DNA of 64,000 bases from Dokdonella fugitiva (GCF_014138265.1 NZ_JACGXL010000005.1:339987-403986), one strand, 5' to 3'; positions 25,865 through 35,934 are shown, counted from the first letter of the stretch. Notes: generated by a model from the letters alone, not told the origin. Translations and numbers: made by a program.

Positions 25865-27490
25865 ATGGGGTTGATGGGAATCGTGGCGTCGGTCGTCGCG
25901 CTGGCTTCGATCGAGGCTGTTGCCGTCGAGACGCCGGGTGTGCCGATCGCATTCAAACCTGCCGCCGTCGTCGACGCGCAGGGGCGCATCGACGTGTGGG
26001 CGTTGCGGCGCGACGTCGCCGAGGTGGAGGCGCACCTCGCGAGCGACGACACCGACCATTGCTGGCCCGAGGGCGACGAAGGCGAGGAGCCGAGCGCGGC
26101 CGAGGCGGCGCGCGCGGAAGCGGCCTCGCGCGCGTGCGTCGCGGCGACCGCGCAGGCGTACGCCGACTATGCGCGTTATCGCGACGCGCTCAATGCGGCC
26201 TGGCTCGCGCCGCTGCGCACGGCGATCGAGCACGGCGACGCGGTTGCCGAAGTGATCCTGCGCCAGTGCAGCACGACGCCCGTACTCGATCGCCGCGGCA
26301 TCGAATCGACCTGCGACGACGACGAGGCGCGCCAGGCGATCGCGCGCACGCGCCTCGGCAGGATCGGCTTCGTCCCGGCGATGGACCCGCAGCGCGACAT
26401 CGTCAACTGGCAGCGACAACCGGACGGCAAGCGCGCGCTGCGCGAGAACCAGCAACGCGTGCTCGAGGCGTTGCGCCACGGCGCGATGGCCTTCGACTTC
26501 ATCGACATCGACGCCGGCGGCAACGTCGCACGCGACGCGGACGAGTTCGACGCGTTCCGCCGCTGGGCGGTCATCGAAGCGGTGATGCAGGATGCGCCGC
26601 GCGCGTTCACGATCCTGCCGCATACGAACAGTGCAGGCTGGAAGACCGCGGCGTTCGCCGAGTTGCACCTCAATCGGACGTCGCTCACGCCGGGCTTCCT
26701 CGCCTGGGGACCCGAGCTCTACTACGGCGGGTCGCCGAGTCCGTGGAGCGGGATCGACTACTGGCGTTCGGGTCCGAAGATCGTCTTCTACGGCGACGCC
26801 CAGGTCGCCGCGGCGGGGCCGGACGTAGCCGCGTTCCGCCGCGAACGTGCCGACACGCTCGCGGCTGCCGAAGCCGGCGTCGACCGCTACCTGCAGCAGG
26901 ATCCGCGCTGGGCGGTATTCCTGCTGCATCGCGTGGGGCACCACGAATGGGTGCCCGACGGCATGCGCAGCGACACCGGTCGCCTCGATGCGAGCTGGGA
27001 CGGCGAGTGGGAACTCAAGCGCGAGGCGACGAACTGGCTCGGGCCGATGCACGAGGCGCGCGGCCATGCGCGCATCCGCCGTGACGCCGACGGCAACGCG
27101 CGAATCGACGTCCACGCCGAACAGGCGGCCGAGCCGGTGCGCGACGTCGAGGACTGTGCCCTGCGCTACAGCGGAGGCCTCACCTATTTCCCGCAGGTGA
27201 CGGCCGCCGGGCAGAGTCCGCAGCTGACCACGCTCGGCTACTTCTACGACGGCGGCGGCACCAAGCCGGGCAGTTTCGGCGCAGACGGTGCCAACGCCGC
27301 GGCGGTCGCGCCATTCGATCCGCGCAAGCGCTATCGCCAGGTGCTCATGCAGTGCGCGAATGCGGAAGCGGCCGACAACGATCGCGTGCGCTTCCTGCTG
27401 CTCGCCGGCGACGTGCTCGTCGAGTTCGCGGTCGCGACGCCGTTCTCGGGCAAGGATCTGCACGTGCGCCACTACGAGCGCACGCGCTGA
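25865..27490 (+). CDS. Large exported protein of unknown function with an EF-hand-like loop
   Basis: A 541-residue protein with a signal peptide (MGLMGIVASVVALASIEAVA). The first part is helical and charged, with a CxxC-like spread of cysteines ('DDTDHCWPEGDEGEE', 'SRACVAA', 'ILRQCSTTP', 'ESTCDDDEARQ'). Near residue 220 the line 'FDFIDIDAGGNVARDADEF' resembles an EF-hand calcium loop, though position 12 is not acidic. Later parts contain 'AWGPELYYGGSPSPWSG', 'EARGHARIRRD' and a last beta-rich section. The ATG at 25865 follows GGGGA; ATG 25838 adds nine residues. I know of no named family. It is separate from its neighbours. Confidence 0.75.
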   Translation: MGLMGIVASVVALASIEAVAVETPGVPIAFKPAAVVDAQGRIDVWALRRDVAEVEAHLASDDTDHCWPEGDEGEEPSAAEAARAEAASRACVAATAQAYADYARYRDALNAAWLAPLRTAIEHGDAVAEVILRQCSTTPVLDRRGIESTCDDDEARQAIARTRLGRIGFVPAMDPQRDIVNWQRQPDGKRALRENQQRVLEALRHGAMAFDFIDIDAGGNVARDADEFDAFRRWAVIEAVMQDAPRAFTILPHTNSAGWKTAAFAELHLNRTSLTPGFLAWGPELYYGGSPSPWSGIDYWRSGPKIVFYGDAQVAAAGPDVAAFRRERADTLAAAEAGVDRYLQQDPRWAVFLLHRVGHHEWVPDGMRSDTGRLDASWDGEWELKREATNWLGPMHEARGHARIRRDADGNARIDVHAEQAAEPVRDVEDCALRYSGGLTYFPQVTAAGQSPQLTTLGYFYDGGGTKPGSFGADGANAAAVAPFDPRKRYRQVLMQCANAEAADNDRVRFLLLAGDVLVEFAVATPFSGKDLHVRHYERTR

Positions 27491-27517
27491 TCCACGCGTG
27501 GCGATGCGCGTGCAGCG

Positions 27518-29248
27518 TCAGAGCACCGACGCGGTCAAGGCGACGTCAGCGTCCTTCCAGGCCGCCTTCAGGCGCTGCCCGGTCGCGGCTGCATCGCGCG
27601 TGCGGCGCTGTGCCTTCTGTGCGGCGGCGAGCCCGTGCAGCGCCCAGCCGTTGTCGGGATGCTGGCGCAGGTCCTCGCGGTAGACCGCCTCGGCCTCGGC
27701 CGCCTTGCCGGCCTTCAGCAATTCGGCGCCGAGCAGGTGGCGCACCGGCACGAACCAGTCGGCCGGTTCGTTGTAGGCGAGGCGATCTTCCTTCGCGGCC
27801 GCGTCGCGCAGCAGCGCGATCGCCTCGTCGCGCTGGCCGCGCGCGAGGGCGATGCGCGCGCCGGCGACCTGCGAGGCGACCGCGACGAGATCGCCGGCGC
27901 GGTTGAGCCCCGCCGGCGCGTCCTTGGGCAGGCTCGTCGCGATCGCGTCGAGCGCGGCCTTTTCACGCGCCGCATCGTCGGGCTTGCCGGTCGCCGCGTA
28001 CGCACTCGCGCGCACGTAGTGCCACGCCGCGCGCATCGCAGGCAGGTCGGCAGCAGGTTCGGGTTCGGCGAGGAGGTCGGACCAGCGCGCGAAGCGCTCC
28101 ATCGCGAACCACGGCTGCGCCGCGTACCAGTCCAGCCCCGCGCCCATGTGCAGCATCATGTCCGACAGGTGCGTGCGCATCGTGCGCGTGGCCTGCAGCG
28201 ATTCGGCCGAGCGGCCCTGCATCGCAGCCGCGTAACCGAGGAACTGGTAGTTGTGCGCGAGGTACATGCCGTAGTACGTCCATTCCGCCGGCTTCGCGCG
28301 GTCCATGTAGGCGAGGTCGACGCGCACGCCTTCGCGGTTCGCCGCCGCCGATTCCGCGTAGCGGCCGACGCGCTGGAAGATGTGCGACGGCATGTGCACG
28401 ATGTGGCCGGCGCCGGGTTCGAGTGCGGGCAGACGCTCGGCAGCGGCGAGCGCTTTCTCCGGATGCGGCGAGGCCTCGACCGCGTGGATGTAGTAGTGGT
28501 TCGCGCCAGGGTGCTGCGGGTTGCGCGCGAGCACGCGCTCGAGCGTCGCGACGATCTCGTCGGTGCCCGGCGCGGCGACGCCGTCGTTGCTCCAGAGCTT
28601 CCACGGATTCGCGGTCATCAGCGCTTCGGCGAAGAACACCTGCACGTCGTCGTCGTTCGGAAAGCGTCGCGCGACCTCGCGCATCGCGTTCGCGTAGGCG
28701 ACGTTGTACGGCTGCATCGCCTCGGGCGAGAGTGCGTCGGGACCTGCGTAGCGCGTCGCGAGTGCCGCCGCGAGCGCCTGTTCGACCGGCGCTGCGTTCG
28801 CGGCGTGCTGCTGCGCGGCCTGCACCGACTGCCACAGCGCCTTCCAGCGATCCGGCATCGCGGGCATGTTGTAGTTCGGCCCGAGTGCTTCACCCGCGCC
28901 CCACCAGCACATCGCGCACTGCGGATCGAGTTCGATCGCACGCGCGAACGAACGCGCGGCCTCGTCGTGGTTGAACGCGTAGATGAGGCGCAGCCCCTGG
29001 TCGAACCAGGCCTGTGCTTCGGGCACGCGCGTCGTGACCGGATGCGCGTACGTGCCGAGGTCGTCGAACAGGCGCGCACCTTGCGCCCACTGCGCGAGCG
29101 TCGGACCCGGCGAGGCGGGCGACGCGGGAGCGGGCGGCTGCGCCGTCGTCGAAACGTGCGACGAGGCCTGCGACGCGGGGGCATCGGGCCGCGCGCAAGC
29201 GGCCGTGGCGAGCGTGAGGACGACGGTCGTTGCAGCGATGCGGTTCAT
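27518..29248 (-). CDS. Exported TPR-repeat protein
   Basis: A 576-residue protein whose signal peptide MNRIAATTVVLTLATAAC has a Cys at 18, a weak lipobox. The mature part is alpha-helical with TPR-like units: 'EAQAWFDQGLRLIYAFNHDEAARSFARAIELDPQCAMCWWG' style repeats are followed by 'HPGANHYYIHAVEASPHPEKAL' and C-terminal 'AEAVYREDLRQHPDNGWAL'. It resembles the widespread exported tetratricopeptide proteins with an 'H-x-x-S-H-I' segment (here HMPSHIFQRVGRY). Function is unknown. The ATG at 29248 has GGAGG six bases upstream. It converges with the EF-hand-like gene. Confidence 0.85.
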   Translation of the reverse strand: MNRIAATTVVLTLATAACARPDAPASQASSHVSTTAQPPAPASPASPGPTLAQWAQGARLFDDLGTYAHPVTTRVPEAQAWFDQGLRLIYAFNHDEAARSFARAIELDPQCAMCWWGAGEALGPNYNMPAMPDRWKALWQSVQAAQQHAANAAPVEQALAAALATRYAGPDALSPEAMQPYNVAYANAMREVARRFPNDDDVQVFFAEALMTANPWKLWSNDGVAAPGTDEIVATLERVLARNPQHPGANHYYIHAVEASPHPEKALAAAERLPALEPGAGHIVHMPSHIFQRVGRYAESAAANREGVRVDLAYMDRAKPAEWTYYGMYLAHNYQFLGYAAAMQGRSAESLQATRTMRTHLSDMMLHMGAGLDWYAAQPWFAMERFARWSDLLAEPEPAADLPAMRAAWHYVRASAYAATGKPDDAAREKAALDAIATSLPKDAPAGLNRAGDLVAVASQVAGARIALARGQRDEAIALLRDAAAKEDRLAYNEPADWFVPVRHLLGAELLKAGKAAEAEAVYREDLRQHPDNGWALHGLAAAQKAQRRTRDAAATGQRLKAAWKDADVALTASVL

Positions 29249-29423
29249 GACCCCTCCAGCGTGGACGAGCTGGACACCCGTGCGGCGCCACGCGCCGTCT
29301 TCGCATTCTGCACAATGACCCGCACGATGTGCGATCCCTTGCGCGCGCGCCGTTGCGGCGCGCGCGCAGGCACCGATAATCGCGCCCGGGATCCGGCCAA
29401 TAGGGCCGAACGGGAGAGCTTCG

Positions 29424-30227
29424 ATGCGGATCAGGACATGCCTCGCGGGCGCGACCGGCTGGGCCGGCTCGGAGCTCGCGCGCGGGATCGCCGCCGCGTC
29501 CGACCTCGAACTGGTGGGCGGCGTGTCGCGCAGCGGTGCGGGACGGAGCCTCGGCGAGCGGATCGGTGATCCGCGCCTGGATGGCGTGCGCCTGCATGCG
29601 ACCGCGGCCGAAGCGCTCGCCGCGGGTTGCGACGTGTTCGTCGAGTACACCGGGCCCGAGTCGGCGAAGGCGAACGTGCTCGCCGCGCTCGAACACGGTG
29701 CGCACGCCGTCGTCGGCACGTCGGGCCTCGCCGACGATGACTACGCGGAGATCGACGCGCTCGCGCGGGCGCGCAGCCTCGGCGTGCTCGCCTGCGGCAA
29801 CTTCGCGCTGACCGCGGTGCTGCTGCAGAAATTCGCCGAGATCGCCGCGCGGCACCTGTCGCACTGGGAGATCATCGATTACGGCAGCGCGGGCAAGCGC
29901 GACGTGCCGAGTGGTACCGTGCGCGAGCTCGCCTTGCGCATGTCGCAGGTGAAGCCGCCGGAGCCGACCGTGGCGGCGGAACAGGCGATCGGCCCCGCCG
30001 CGACGCGCGGCGCGAGCCTCGCCGGCACGCAGGTGCATTCGTTGCGCCTGCCGGGCCAGGTGCTCGGCGTCGACGTCGTGTTCGGCATACCCGACCAGAC
30101 GCTCGTGCTGCGCCACCAGGCCGGCAGCAGCGCGAAACCGTACGTCGACGGCGCGCTGCTCGCGATCCGCCGCGTGTCCACCCTCGTCGGCGTGCATCGC
30201 GGACTCGATCGCGTGCTCGATGCATGA
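29424..30227 (+). CDS. DapB-like NAD(P)-dependent oxidoreductase with altered active site
   Basis: A 267-residue protein with the dihydrodipicolinate reductase fold. The nucleotide-binding loop is GATGWAG at residues 9-15; 'VFVEYTGPES' and 'VVGTSGL' follow; the substrate-binding end is KRDVPSGT near residue 160. In lysine-pathway DapB the stretch before this contains the catalytic pair HH followed by x-x-K; here the same places read Y-G-S-A-G-K, so both histidines are missing while the lysine is kept. It is probably a paralogue acting on another substrate, or has lost activity. GGGAGA precedes the ATG. No dap genes are nearby. Confidence 0.82.
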   Translation: MRIRTCLAGATGWAGSELARGIAAASDLELVGGVSRSGAGRSLGERIGDPRLDGVRLHATAAEALAAGCDVFVEYTGPESAKANVLAALEHGAHAVVGTSGLADDDYAEIDALARARSLGVLACGNFALTAVLLQKFAEIAARHLSHWEIIDYGSAGKRDVPSGTVRELALRMSQVKPPEPTVAAEQAIGPAATRGASLAGTQVHSLRLPGQVLGVDVVFGIPDQTLVLRHQAGSSAKPYVDGALLAIRRVSTLVGVHRGLDRVLDA

Positions 30228-30285
30228 CGCGCCCGCCACGAGGCGCGAAAAATATGCGAACATCTTCGTAGATGGCGGCATGCTT

Positions 30286-30307
30286 CGATGCGATGCGCGT
30301 CGCATCG
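30286..30307. repeat. 8-bp inverted repeat upstream of lipoprotein gene
   Basis: CGATGCGA and TCGCATCG face each other over six bases, 37 bases before the next start codon, within a locally A/T-richer patch. It could be an operator or a leader hairpin; no T-run follows. Confidence 0.3.
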
Positions 30308-30344
30308 AGGCGCGACCGGATCAACGCATTTTCGCGGAGCTTCC

Positions 30345-30950
30345 ATGGGCAAGCCGTTGCGGATGTTGCTGTCGCTTTCGCTGGTGTCGTGCGCGGGTTG
30401 CGCAGGCGTGCGCCTCGCGCCGCTCGGCGAGCACGCACAGGTGGTGCTCGTCGGTGCGAACGCACCCGCGGACGCGGCCGAAGTGAACTACCTGCGCGTC
30501 TACCGCGACGTCCGCTGCAACGGCGCGCGCACGCGCGGGCTTTCGACCGGGACGGAGGACCCGAGCGACAAGTCGCTCGAGGTCGAAGGATCCCAGCGCG
30601 TGTTCCTGTTCGGCACCTCGGAGCGCTGGGCCACGCGCGGCGCCGAGGGCGACCCCGGCGCGGTGGACCTGGTCGGCAACCGCTGCGAGTACCTCGTCAG
30701 TTTCATCACCGAACCGGCCCATACCTATCGCGTCTCCGAGGATGCGGGCGAAGCGGGCTGCCGCATCTCGGTGGTCGACGAGCAGACGTCGCGGCCGCCG
30801 CCCGATCTCACGGAGCACGACTCGACCCTGTGCAACGAGCTCGGGCGCAAACGACAGCCCACGTCGGTCACGCCGCGACAGGCGGCGTGCCGGAAAGACG
30901 TGCCGCCCACTGCGGCCGACTACGTTCCCTCGCTCGCGCGTTGCACCTGA
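30345..30950 (+). CDS. Putative lipoprotein of unknown function
   Basis: A 201-residue protein. The signal peptide MGKPLRMLLSLSLVSCAGC ends in a lipobox-like SCAGC. The mature part begins 'VRLAPLGEHAQVVLVG' and has several cysteines spaced for disulfides (in DVRCNGAR, GNRCEYLV, AGCRISV, TLCNELG, AACRKDV and the final RCT). The line 'VNYLRVYRDVRCNG' is close to DUF4156-type lipoproteins of Xanthomonadales, in which a compact beta fold follows 'V-x-V-x-P'. The assignment is tentative. CGGAG precedes the ATG at 30345. Confidence 0.7.
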   Translation: MGKPLRMLLSLSLVSCAGCAGVRLAPLGEHAQVVLVGANAPADAAEVNYLRVYRDVRCNGARTRGLSTGTEDPSDKSLEVEGSQRVFLFGTSERWATRGAEGDPGAVDLVGNRCEYLVSFITEPAHTYRVSEDAGEAGCRISVVDEQTSRPPPDLTEHDSTLCNELGRKRQPTSVTPRQAACRKDVPPTAADYVPSLARCT

Positions 30951-31029
30951 CGGCGGGCGCCGACGGGACACTGATGCGCCCGGGCGGGATCGCCCGCGGA
31001 TTTGCGCTATCGTGCGCATACCGGCCGGC

Positions 31030-31047
31030 ATGTGGCGGGCGCCACAT
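31030..31047. promoter_or_regulatory. 8-bp inverted repeat ahead of 31085 gene
   Basis: ATGTGGCG-GG-CGCCACAT lies 38 bases before the next start codon. The two-base centre makes a tight RNA hairpin unlikely, so a protein-binding operator is the better reading. Confidence 0.3.
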
Positions 31048-31084
31048 CGCACGTCGCCGGTTTGCGAGTCGGAGGAGAGTAGCG

Positions 31085-31591
31085 ATGAACGCCTTCCTCA
31101 GGTGGCTGGCATGCGCGGGCGCGGGGCTCGCGCTGGTACAGGGGGTCGCATCCGCGACCGAAGACAAGGGCGAGGGCCGCGCCGAGAAGATGCTCAAGGC
31201 TCGCGGTGTCGCACCGACGGCGGCGCAGATCGATGCGAACGCGACGCTCGAGGCGATCCTCGACCGCTCCGGCGCCGATGCGTGGTCGCACGACAAGGGC
31301 GCGCGCATCCAGGGTACGCTCGTGCAGGTCGAGGACGAAGCCGACGGCGACACCCACCTGGCGATCGCGCCCACGGGCGGCGAGACGAACACCGCACGCT
31401 GGATGATCGTCGAGGTGACCAAGGCGTCGCGCGCGCACGATCCGTCGCTCGCGTCGGCGAAGCTGAAGGCGCTGCGCGGCAAGCACGTCGCGGTCACGGG
31501 CTGGCTCTACTACGAGCCGGACGACGCCTCGGAGGACCCGCGCGGCACGCGCTGGGAGCTGCATCCGGCGACGCGGATCGAAGCGCTCTAG
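31085..31591 (+). CDS. Exported OB-fold-like protein of unknown function
   Basis: A 168-residue protein. A signal peptide (about residues 1-24, ending VASATED) is followed by a helical piece and a beta-rich domain: 'GARIQGTLVQVEDEADGD', then 'RWMIVEVTKASRA', 'LRGKHVAVTGWLYYEPDD' and the end 'RGTRWELHPATRIEAL'. The strand order and the closing W-E-x-H-P motif are typical of uncharacterised exported OB-fold proteins. It begins after a good GGAGGA. No link to its neighbours is evident. Confidence 0.75.
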   Translation: MNAFLRWLACAGAGLALVQGVASATEDKGEGRAEKMLKARGVAPTAAQIDANATLEAILDRSGADAWSHDKGARIQGTLVQVEDEADGDTHLAIAPTGGETNTARWMIVEVTKASRAHDPSLASAKLKALRGKHVAVTGWLYYEPDDASEDPRGTRWELHPATRIEAL

Positions 31592-31701
31592 CGTGAGGTC
31601 GGCGCGGCGCGCGGTCGGCGCGCCCGGCGGGCGCGCCACGGGCATCATGCGCGCAATCGCGGCGGTTGCGGCCGCCGCGGTACCCCGCTAGCCTCGTTTC
31701 G

Positions 31702-32547
31702 ATGCAGGTTTCGACGCTCCTCGAACGACCGTTGCTCGCGGTGCGCGACTATCGTTGCGAGGCCGGGCCGTCCGATCGCCCGTTCGTCGAGTGTTTCCGC
31801 GAGCATTCGATCTCGTACGTGCGGCGTGGAAGTTTCGGCTGCCGCGCGCGCGGCGAGCGGCACGAACTCGTGGCCGGTGCCTTCCTGATCGGCCACCCCG
31901 GCGACGAGTACCTCTGCACGCACGACCATCACGCGGGCGGCGACGAATGCCTGTCGTTCCACTTCGAGCCCGCGCTGATCGATCGCCTCGACGTTCGCGG
32001 CACGACCTGGCGAGCGGGAGCGATGCCGCCACTGCCCGAACTCGTCGTGCTCGGCGAACTCGCGCAGGCGGCCGCCGGCGGCGGCAGCGACGTCGGTCTC
32101 GACGAAATCGGCCTGCTGCTCGCACAGCGCCTGCTCGACCTGCACGCGGGCCGCGCGCGCCCGCGCGATGCGGCGAGCGCGAGCGATCGTCGCCGCGTGG
32201 TCGAGACCGCGCTGTGGATCGACGCGAACGCCGCCGAGCCGATCGACCTCGACGCCGCCGCGGCCGAAGCCGGCCTCAGTCCGTTCCACTTCCTGCGCAC
32301 GTTCGGCCGCGTGCTCGGTGTCACGCCGCACCAGTACCTCGTGCGCGCGCGCCTGCGCCGCGCCGCGCGCCTGCTCGCCGATGACGCGCGGCCGGTCACC
32401 GACGTCGCCTACGAGGTCGGTTTCGGCGACGTGTCGAACTTCGTGCGCACGTTCGGGCGGGCCGCCGGCATGTCGCCGCGCGCGTTCAGGCGTACCGCGC
32501 GCGGCGACCGCAAGATTCTCCAAGAACCGTCCGCCGCAGACGCCTAG
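31702..32547 (+). CDS. AraC family transcriptional regulator
   Basis: A 281-residue regulator. The N-terminal half is a cupin-like sensing domain ('[22 protein letters not shown]', '[20 protein letters not shown]'), with several His and Cys residues that could bind a ligand or metal. The C-terminal AraC domain has two helix-turn-helix units ('[21 protein letters not shown]', '[20 protein letters not shown]'). The ATG at 31702 is chosen; an upstream in-frame ATG gives a poor N-terminus. The VOC and SRPBCC genes follow closely and are its likely targets or operon partners. Confidence 0.9.
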   Translation: MQVSTLLERPLLAVRDYRCEAGPSDRPFVECFREHSISYVRRGSFGCRARGERHELVAGAFLIGHPGDEYLCTHDHHAGGDECLSFHFEPALIDRLDVRGTTWRAGAMPPLPELVVLGELAQAAAGGGSDVGLDEIGLLLAQRLLDLHAGRARPRDAASASDRRRVVETALWIDANAAEPIDLDAAAAEAGLSPFHFLRTFGRVLGVTPHQYLVRARLRRAARLLADDARPVTDVAYEVGFGDVSNFVRTFGRAAGMSPRAFRRTARGDRKILQEPSAADA

Positions 32548-32577
32548 GCTGGTCTCTTCCAACGACGGGAGAGCAGC

Positions 32578-32937
32578 ATGTACGATCATCTCGGCCTCAA
32601 GGTGAAGGACCTCGGCGCCAGCGCGCATTTCTATCGCGCAGTACTCGCGCCGCTCGGCCACGTCGCCGACGCCTCGGGCAGCGGCTTCGGGCCGCCCGAC
32701 GCGCCGGGGCTGTGGCTTTACGAGCACGCGCAAGGTGCGACCGGCGGTACGCACGTCGCGTTCCGCGCGGCGAACCGCGCCGCGGTCGACCGCTTCCACG
32801 CGCAGGGCCTCGCCCACGGCGGGCGCGACAACGGCGCGCCGGGGCTGCGGGCGGACTACGCGCCCGACTACTACGCGGCGTTCCTGCTCGATCCGGACGG
32901 CAACAACGTCGAGGCGGTCTGCATGGAGGCGCGCTGA
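32578..32937 (+). CDS. VOC family (glyoxalase/bleomycin resistance-like) protein
   Basis: A 119-residue protein with the two beta-alpha-beta-beta-beta modules of the VOC superfamily. The opening 'YDHLGLKVKDLGASAHFYRA' supplies the first metal-binding His, 'GGTHVAFRA' the second, and 'AFLLDPDGNNVEAVCME' the last glutamate. Such proteins act as lyases, isomerases or resistance proteins; the reaction is not predictable. It lies 30 bases after the AraC gene and 2 bases before the SRPBCC gene. Confidence 0.9.
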   Translation: MYDHLGLKVKDLGASAHFYRAVLAPLGHVADASGSGFGPPDAPGLWLYEHAQGATGGTHVAFRAANRAAVDRFHAQGLAHGGRDNGAPGLRADYAPDYYAAFLLDPDGNNVEAVCMEAR

Positions 32938-32939
32938 GC

Positions 32940-33353
32940 ATGGCGACGATCGTGCGCGAGTTCCTGCTCGACGCGGCGCCGGAGGAGGTCTGGGACGCCG
33001 CGCGCGACGTCGGCGCGCTGCACACGCGGCTCGTCCCGGGCTTCGTCGTCGACACCGTGCTCGAGGACGGCGCGCGGCGGGTCACGTTCACCGGCGGCTT
33101 CGTCGCGCGCGAACGCATCGTCGACGTCGACGACGCGCGCCGGCGCATCGCCTGGAGCGTGGTGGGCTCCGCGCACCGCGAGCACCACAGCGCATCGCTG
33201 CAGCTGTTCGCCGACGGGGCGCGCACGCGCGCGGTATGGATCGCCGACGTACTGCCGAACGACGCCGCGCCGGCCGTCGACGCGATGATCGGGCAGGGCA
33301 TCGCGGCGATGCAGCGCCGCTTCGCCGCCCCCTCGCTCGCGGCTCAGCGGTAG
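32940..33353 (+). CDS. SRPBCC (START-like) family protein
   Basis: A 137-residue protein with the SRPBCC ligand-binding fold: 'EFLLDAAPEEVWDAARDVGAL' is the typical opening, followed by 'RRVTFTGGFVARERIVDVDD', 'RIAWSVVG' and a long C-terminal helix. It may bind or sequester a hydrophobic ligand, as Coq10/MxaD-type proteins do. It is coupled to the VOC gene (2-base gap). Its end overlaps the convergent TetR gene by 10 bases. Confidence 0.87.
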   Translation: MATIVREFLLDAAPEEVWDAARDVGALHTRLVPGFVVDTVLEDGARRVTFTGGFVARERIVDVDDARRRIAWSVVGSAHREHHSASLQLFADGARTRAVWIADVLPNDAAPAVDAMIGQGIAAMQRRFAAPSLAAQR

Positions 33354-33958
33354 TCGTCGACCGCTTCGGCGACGAGGCGCTGCACGAGCGCCTCGATCGC
33401 CTTCGCGCCGCGGCCGCGCAGGCACAGCATCGCGTAGAACTCGAAGCTGGTCAGCGCGAACAGCACGTCGACGAGGTCGGCGTCGGCCTTCTCGCGGCGC
33501 GGGAACAGGCGGCGCACGAGTGCGCCGAGCGCGTGCCGGCGGCGTTCGGTGCGCTCGGCGAGGCTCGCGGCGAGGTCGTCGTCGAGGCGGATGACCGCGT
33601 GGAAGCGCGGCATCGCGCTGCGATGCGTGGCCCAGAAGCGGCAGAACACGCCGACGAAATCGCGCAGCGCCGCTTCGGGGTCGGCCTGGCCGATCACCTG
33701 CGGCAGGTCGAACAAGCCGCCCACGCGCGCCATGTCGTCGAACAGCGCTTCGAGCAGGCCGCGCTTGGACGCGAACCGGTTGTAGACGGTCAGGCGCGTC
33801 ACGCCGGCGACGCGCGCGACGCCGTCGAGGGAGAACGCGGGCTGCTCCGGCCCGCCCGCGAGCACGTCGCGCGCGGCGGCGAGGATGCGCGCACGCGTTT
33901 CGTCCGCGGCGGCATCGCGCACGGCACTGGAATAGGCACGGGGTCGCTTGACAGTCAT
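33344..33958 (-). CDS. TetR family transcriptional regulator
   Basis: A 204-residue repressor-type protein. The N-terminal helix-turn-helix is clear ('FSLDGVARVAGVTRLTVYNRFASKRGLLEAL'-type pattern, residues about 43-72). The C-terminal ligand domain is helical ('FVGVFCRFWATHRSAMPRF'). It is divergent from a membrane protein gene, and the 50 bases between them hold a perfect palindrome suited to TetR binding, so self-control and control of that gene are likely. The inducer is unknown. Confidence 0.92.
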   Translation of the reverse strand: MTVKRPRAYSSAVRDAAADETRARILAAARDVLAGGPEQPAFSLDGVARVAGVTRLTVYNRFASKRGLLEALFDDMARVGGLFDLPQVIGQADPEAALRDFVGVFCRFWATHRSAMPRFHAVIRLDDDLAASLAERTERRRHALGALVRRLFPRREKADADLVDVLFALTSFEFYAMLCLRGRGAKAIEALVQRLVAEAVDDYR

Positions 33959-33975
33959 CGAATTGGATATACAGT
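33948..33975 (+). promoter_or_regulatory. Promoter candidate for the membrane protein gene
   Basis: A perfect TTGACA (33948-33953), lying in the first codons of tetR, is followed after 16 bases by TACAGT (33970-33975, four of six). The -10 falls inside the palindromic operator, so a bound repressor would block it. Confidence 0.55.
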
Positions 33976-33983
33976 GTGTATAT
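33967..33983. promoter_or_regulatory. TetR operator: perfect 6-5-6 palindrome
   Basis: ATATAC-AGTGT-GTATAT is a perfect inverted repeat in the 50-bp gap between tetR and the divergent membrane protein gene. It is strikingly A/T-rich for this genome and overlaps the predicted -10 elements of both directions. Confidence 0.75.
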
Positions 33984-34008
33984 TCGATTGGCGATCGGGA
34001 GTACGGAC

Positions 34009-34500
34009 GTGTTCGATATCGCTTTCATTGTGCTGGCGCGGGCGATCCATGTCATCGCCGGCGTGACCTGGGCGGGGGCGATGTTCCTGCTCGCGGCGGC
34101 GATCCTGCCGGCTGCGCGCGATGCCGGCGGCGGCGCCTGGTTCGGCGCGCTCATGCGCCGCATCGGCCCGTTGTCGGGCATTTCGGCGCTGCTCACCGTG
34201 CTGTCGGGTGCCTATCTGTTCTTCGGGTTGCACGCGCACGACGTCACGCTTGGCGGCTGGGTGCTGCGCACGGGCGCGATGGCGGCCGTGCTCGCGATGG
34301 TGGTCGGCTTCGCGGTCGGTCGACCGGCCGGGCTCGAACTCGCGCGCCTGCAGCAGCCGGGCGAGGACACGCCCGAGCGTCGCCAGCGCATCGGCATGCT
34401 CGGGCGCCGCGTCGCGCTCAGCGTGCGCGCCACCGCCGGGCTGATGGCGTTGTCGGTGCTCGCGATGGGCGTGTTCCGCTACGTCGTCGCGCTCGGCTGA
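34009..34500 (+). CDS. CopD-like integral membrane protein
   Basis: A 163-residue protein with four TM helices and little soluble part. 'LARAIHVIAGVTWAGAMFLLAA' with its His-x15-type helix is like the CopD/DUF2269-type membrane domain; 'SGISALLTVLSGAYLFFGLHAHDVTLG' and a last 'ATAGLMALSVLAMGVFRYV' follow. A heme- or metal-related role is possible from family similarity but not shown. The GTG at 34009 is preceded by GGGAG seven bases away. It is controlled in all likelihood by the divergent TetR protein. Confidence 0.75.
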   Translation: MFDIAFIVLARAIHVIAGVTWAGAMFLLAAAILPAARDAGGGAWFGALMRRIGPLSGISALLTVLSGAYLFFGLHAHDVTLGGWVLRTGAMAAVLAMVVGFAVGRPAGLELARLQQPGEDTPERRQRIGMLGRRVALSVRATAGLMALSVLAMGVFRYVVALG

Positions 34501-34503
34501 GGT

Positions 34504-35934
<1,431 letters not shown>

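Noticed and set aside
27492..27501. CCACGCGTGG palindrome after the EF-hand-like gene
   Set aside because: A 10-bp palindrome is expected by chance in DNA this rich in GC.
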